Assembly (NCBI GenBank): GCA_902767775.1
Contig: CACXIP010000011.1
Location: 62,001 to 126,000, forward strand
Direction of reading: 5' to 3'
DNA length: 64,000 nucleotides
Source: an uncultured Prevotellaceae bacterium
Lineage (GTDB): Bacteria; Bacteroidota; Bacteroidia; Bacteroidales; Bacteroidaceae
In this document: positions 62,590-64,000 of the stretch, in pieces
Layout of the letters: every line of letters begins with the position of its first letter
Position numbering within the stretch: position 1 is the stretch's first letter
Notes under the pieces: model-generated
Seen by the model: only the letters and a program-made list of their open reading frames with translations
The model's database searches: none
What the model was told of the DNA's origin: nothing
Translations under genes and position numbers: made by a program

Positions 62590-63186
62590 TTAAAATTCAA
62601 GGATATGGCTTGATAAGTTGTCTGCCGCCTGGATGAGTGACAAGAGAGGACAATATCTTCCCGCCACGTTGATGTTGCCCTTCGCTTCGTAGCTCTGGAA
62701 AGCCAAATCCCATGCTCCCATGTGCCAGCGGATGGCCACTATCTCGTCAATTGTAAGCTCCAATCCCAAGCTCAACAACATAATCACCGATTTCTCACCG
62801 TGGCCGACAGGCAAACGGGAGTAGTCCGTCTCGTAGGTGTCATTCAGTTCCCAATTGCCTTGGTTGTCCTTCTTCCATTTCTGTGTTTTTTTATAGATAT
62901 TGGCCTTGCAGGTATCATGGAGCAGAGCAGCGATGATGATGCTCTTTTCCGGGATTTTCTCGGCTACCTCCGGCTTCCGGGCGACAATCGTTTCACGCAA
63001 TGCCATAGCCATGTCATAGACATTCAACGAATGCTTCATCAGGCCACACTCGCAGTTCAGGTGATGGTTGGTAGATGCAGGAGCAATGAAGAACCCTGAT
63101 TCCTCCAGATAGTTGATAACCTCCTCGATGCCCCGCCTCTCAGTGGAGCGCAGCAGCTTTATAAAACGTTCTTTCATCTTTTTCAT
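62590..63186 (-). CDS. HD-domain protein
   Basis: A 198-aa soluble protein with an HD metal-binding pattern: MKHSLNVYDMA (His), AALLHDTCK (His-Asp), later VGHGEKS and IRWHMGAW. HD domains hydrolyse phosphate esters of nucleotides or cyclic nucleotides. The family resembles small HD hydrolases near Bacteroidetes phage-derived genes. It lies between the macrodomain-like gene (29 nt) and the sirtuin gene (18 nt), so all three are one operon. Confidence 0.82.
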   Translation of the reverse strand: MKKMKERFIKLLRSTERRGIEEVINYLEESGFFIAPASTNHHLNCECGLMKHSLNVYDMAMALRETIVARKPEVAEKIPEKSIIIAALLHDTCKANIYKKTQKWKKDNQGNWELNDTYETDYSRLPVGHGEKSVIMLLSLGLELTIDEIVAIRWHMGAWDLAFQSYEAKGNINVAGRYCPLLSLIQAADNLSSHILEF

Positions 63187-63215
63187 GGTCTGTCTTTCAA
63201 CATGAAGTCATCAAA

Positions 63216-64000
63216 CTACTGCAATGCCTGTTCCCAGTATGCACTTGCGTCACCGCCATATTCTTCGGTCAGCAGTGCCAGAAACAGACAGACGTCTTTT
63301 TTGATGTCAGAACTCTTGCACTGCTCTGGGTCACGGTTGACTCTCAGATTAGTTATCCTGTAACCGTCACCGTATTCCTCATACTTGGCTTCGAAGATGC
63401 AGATTCCTGTCCAACTGCGGCAATAGCGTATGGTGTCATCGTCGCAGTACATAAACCAGTGGTCCTCCATGGCTTCGGGGATGTGACCATACTTGATGAT
63501 ACGCATCACTTCACTTGGAAGAGCCATATCCAATGGAATGACAGCATTTCTGTTCGGCATCGGAAGGTTTTTCCAACTGTTTTTTGTCGCTACCTTGTTT
63601 TTGGGAGGGATGGGATTCTCTCCGTTGAACCGCTTGGCGGAGTTGCCGGCACCCATCGTCCACATCTTAATTGCCTGTATCTGCTCGGCGGTGGGCTGGG
63701 GGGGAGCCATCTCAGCAAACTTCTCGGCAAGCACTTCCACGAAGTCCTTGGGCAGGATGACGTTCTCGTGGTCGATGGCTTCTTGGAACAAGGGGGCAAT
63801 ATCGTCGGGAGTGAACGCAGCTATTCCGCAACCGATGCGGGTAACGAGAAACTTGCGTTCAGGATGTTGCTGGGCAAAGGCGATGAACTCATCGACGTAG
63901 GGTTTGATGGTCTCTACGCCGCCCTGCATGGTTGGGATGGCATAGCTCTGACCTTGCAGCCCCACGCCTTGTCCCCATACAGCGCCGAAACGGCTGTGGG
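63216..64000 (-). CDS. Macrodomain-like protein, N-terminus cut by window edge
   Basis: The frame runs off the right edge without a start; visible bases upstream encode SRFGAVWGQGVG. The N-terminal domain (HSRFGAVWGQG, GLQGQSYAIPTMQGGVETI, FLVTRIGCGIAAFTPDDIA) is the same as the C-terminal module of the sigma fusion at 38168-39247, close enough in places (SYAIPTMQGGVETIKPYVD) to be recent paralogues. A second part follows (about 120 residues; 'MYCDDDTIRYCRSWTGICIF', YRITNLRVNRDPEQC) that I do not recognise. The operon with an HD hydrolase and sirtuin suggests NAD/ADP-ribose chemistry, which is inference. The real start lies outside the window. Confidence 0.8.
   Translation of the reverse strand, partial: HSRFGAVWGQGVGLQGQSYAIPTMQGGVETIKPYVDEFIAFAQQHPERKFLVTRIGCGIAAFTPDDIAPLFQEAIDHENVILPKDFVEVLAEKFAEMAPPQPTAEQIQAIKMWTMGAGNSAKRFNGENPIPPKNKVATKNSWKNLPMPNRNAVIPLDMALPSEVMRIIKYGHIPEAMEDHWFMYCDDDTIRYCRSWTGICIFEAKYEEYGDGYRITNLRVNRDPEQCKSSDIKKDVCLFLALLTEEYGGDASAYWEQALQ

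Overview
The window looks like chromosomal DNA of a Bacteroidales bacterium, most likely a Prevotella-like species. The evidence is a SusC/SusD pair, glycan-active enzymes (GH25, GH43, GH125), a lipoprotein-rich gene set, C-terminal tails of Prevotella type on a broken surface protein, and many promoters of the Bacteroidetes form (TTG, about 19 nt, TAnnTTTGC). Most of the window has balanced base composition. The stretch from about 20.9 to 32.65 kb is strikingly AT-rich and reads as a transferred defence island.

Layout. 0-5.7 kb, minus strand: a GH25 muramidase (cut by the window edge), an M50-like membrane protease, and a four-gene operon of a Ser/Thr kinase-AAA ATPase fusion, an atypical sigma factor, a small acidic protein and a YbjN-like protein, with a DUF445 membrane protein upstream. 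5.7-11.2 kb: a hairpin-repeat spacer, a GNAT/DUF4298 pair, an AEC carrier, and the nitrogen cassette glnK-amtB-porin. 11.2-20.5 kb: a DUF4143-type ATPase, a spacer holding a decayed copy of part of the porin joined to a glnK-like upstream region, a SusC-SusD-phosphodiesterase operon, a 210-bp tandem repeat, and a GH125 alpha-mannosidase.

20.9-32.65 kb is the defence island: a 1019-aa beta-propeller-like protein, a WYL regulator, and a retron (structured ncRNA plus reverse transcriptase with a long C-terminal extension). After the retron come a degenerate histidine-kinase-like (GHKL) protein, a receiver-HEPN protein and a NERD-UvrD nuclease-helicase. Three promoters in and beside the island share a CGAAC..TTCG palindrome at constant distance from the -7 box, so one regulator, plausibly the WYL protein, may control all of them. 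The combination of a retron with two-component-like parts ending in a HEPN RNase motif is the best candidate for an undescribed system here.

32.7-45.6 kb: a protein with three tandem retropepsin-like units, two decayed REP-associated transposase (RAYT) copies bracketing a 2.3-kb cargo, a VWA protein divergent from a sigma factor fused to a macrodomain-like module, an ECF sigma factor with a TonB/anti-sigma-like membrane protein, a frameshifted GLUG-type surface protein, and assorted lipoproteins. 45.6-64 kb: a DMT transporter, a GH43 enzyme, a five-gene sugar-acid catabolic operon, serB, a CE1-like esterase, a tripartite RND efflux operon, and an edge operon of a second macrodomain-like protein, an HD protein and a class III-like sirtuin.

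All family calls come from motifs read by eye and from memory of the families. No database search was possible.
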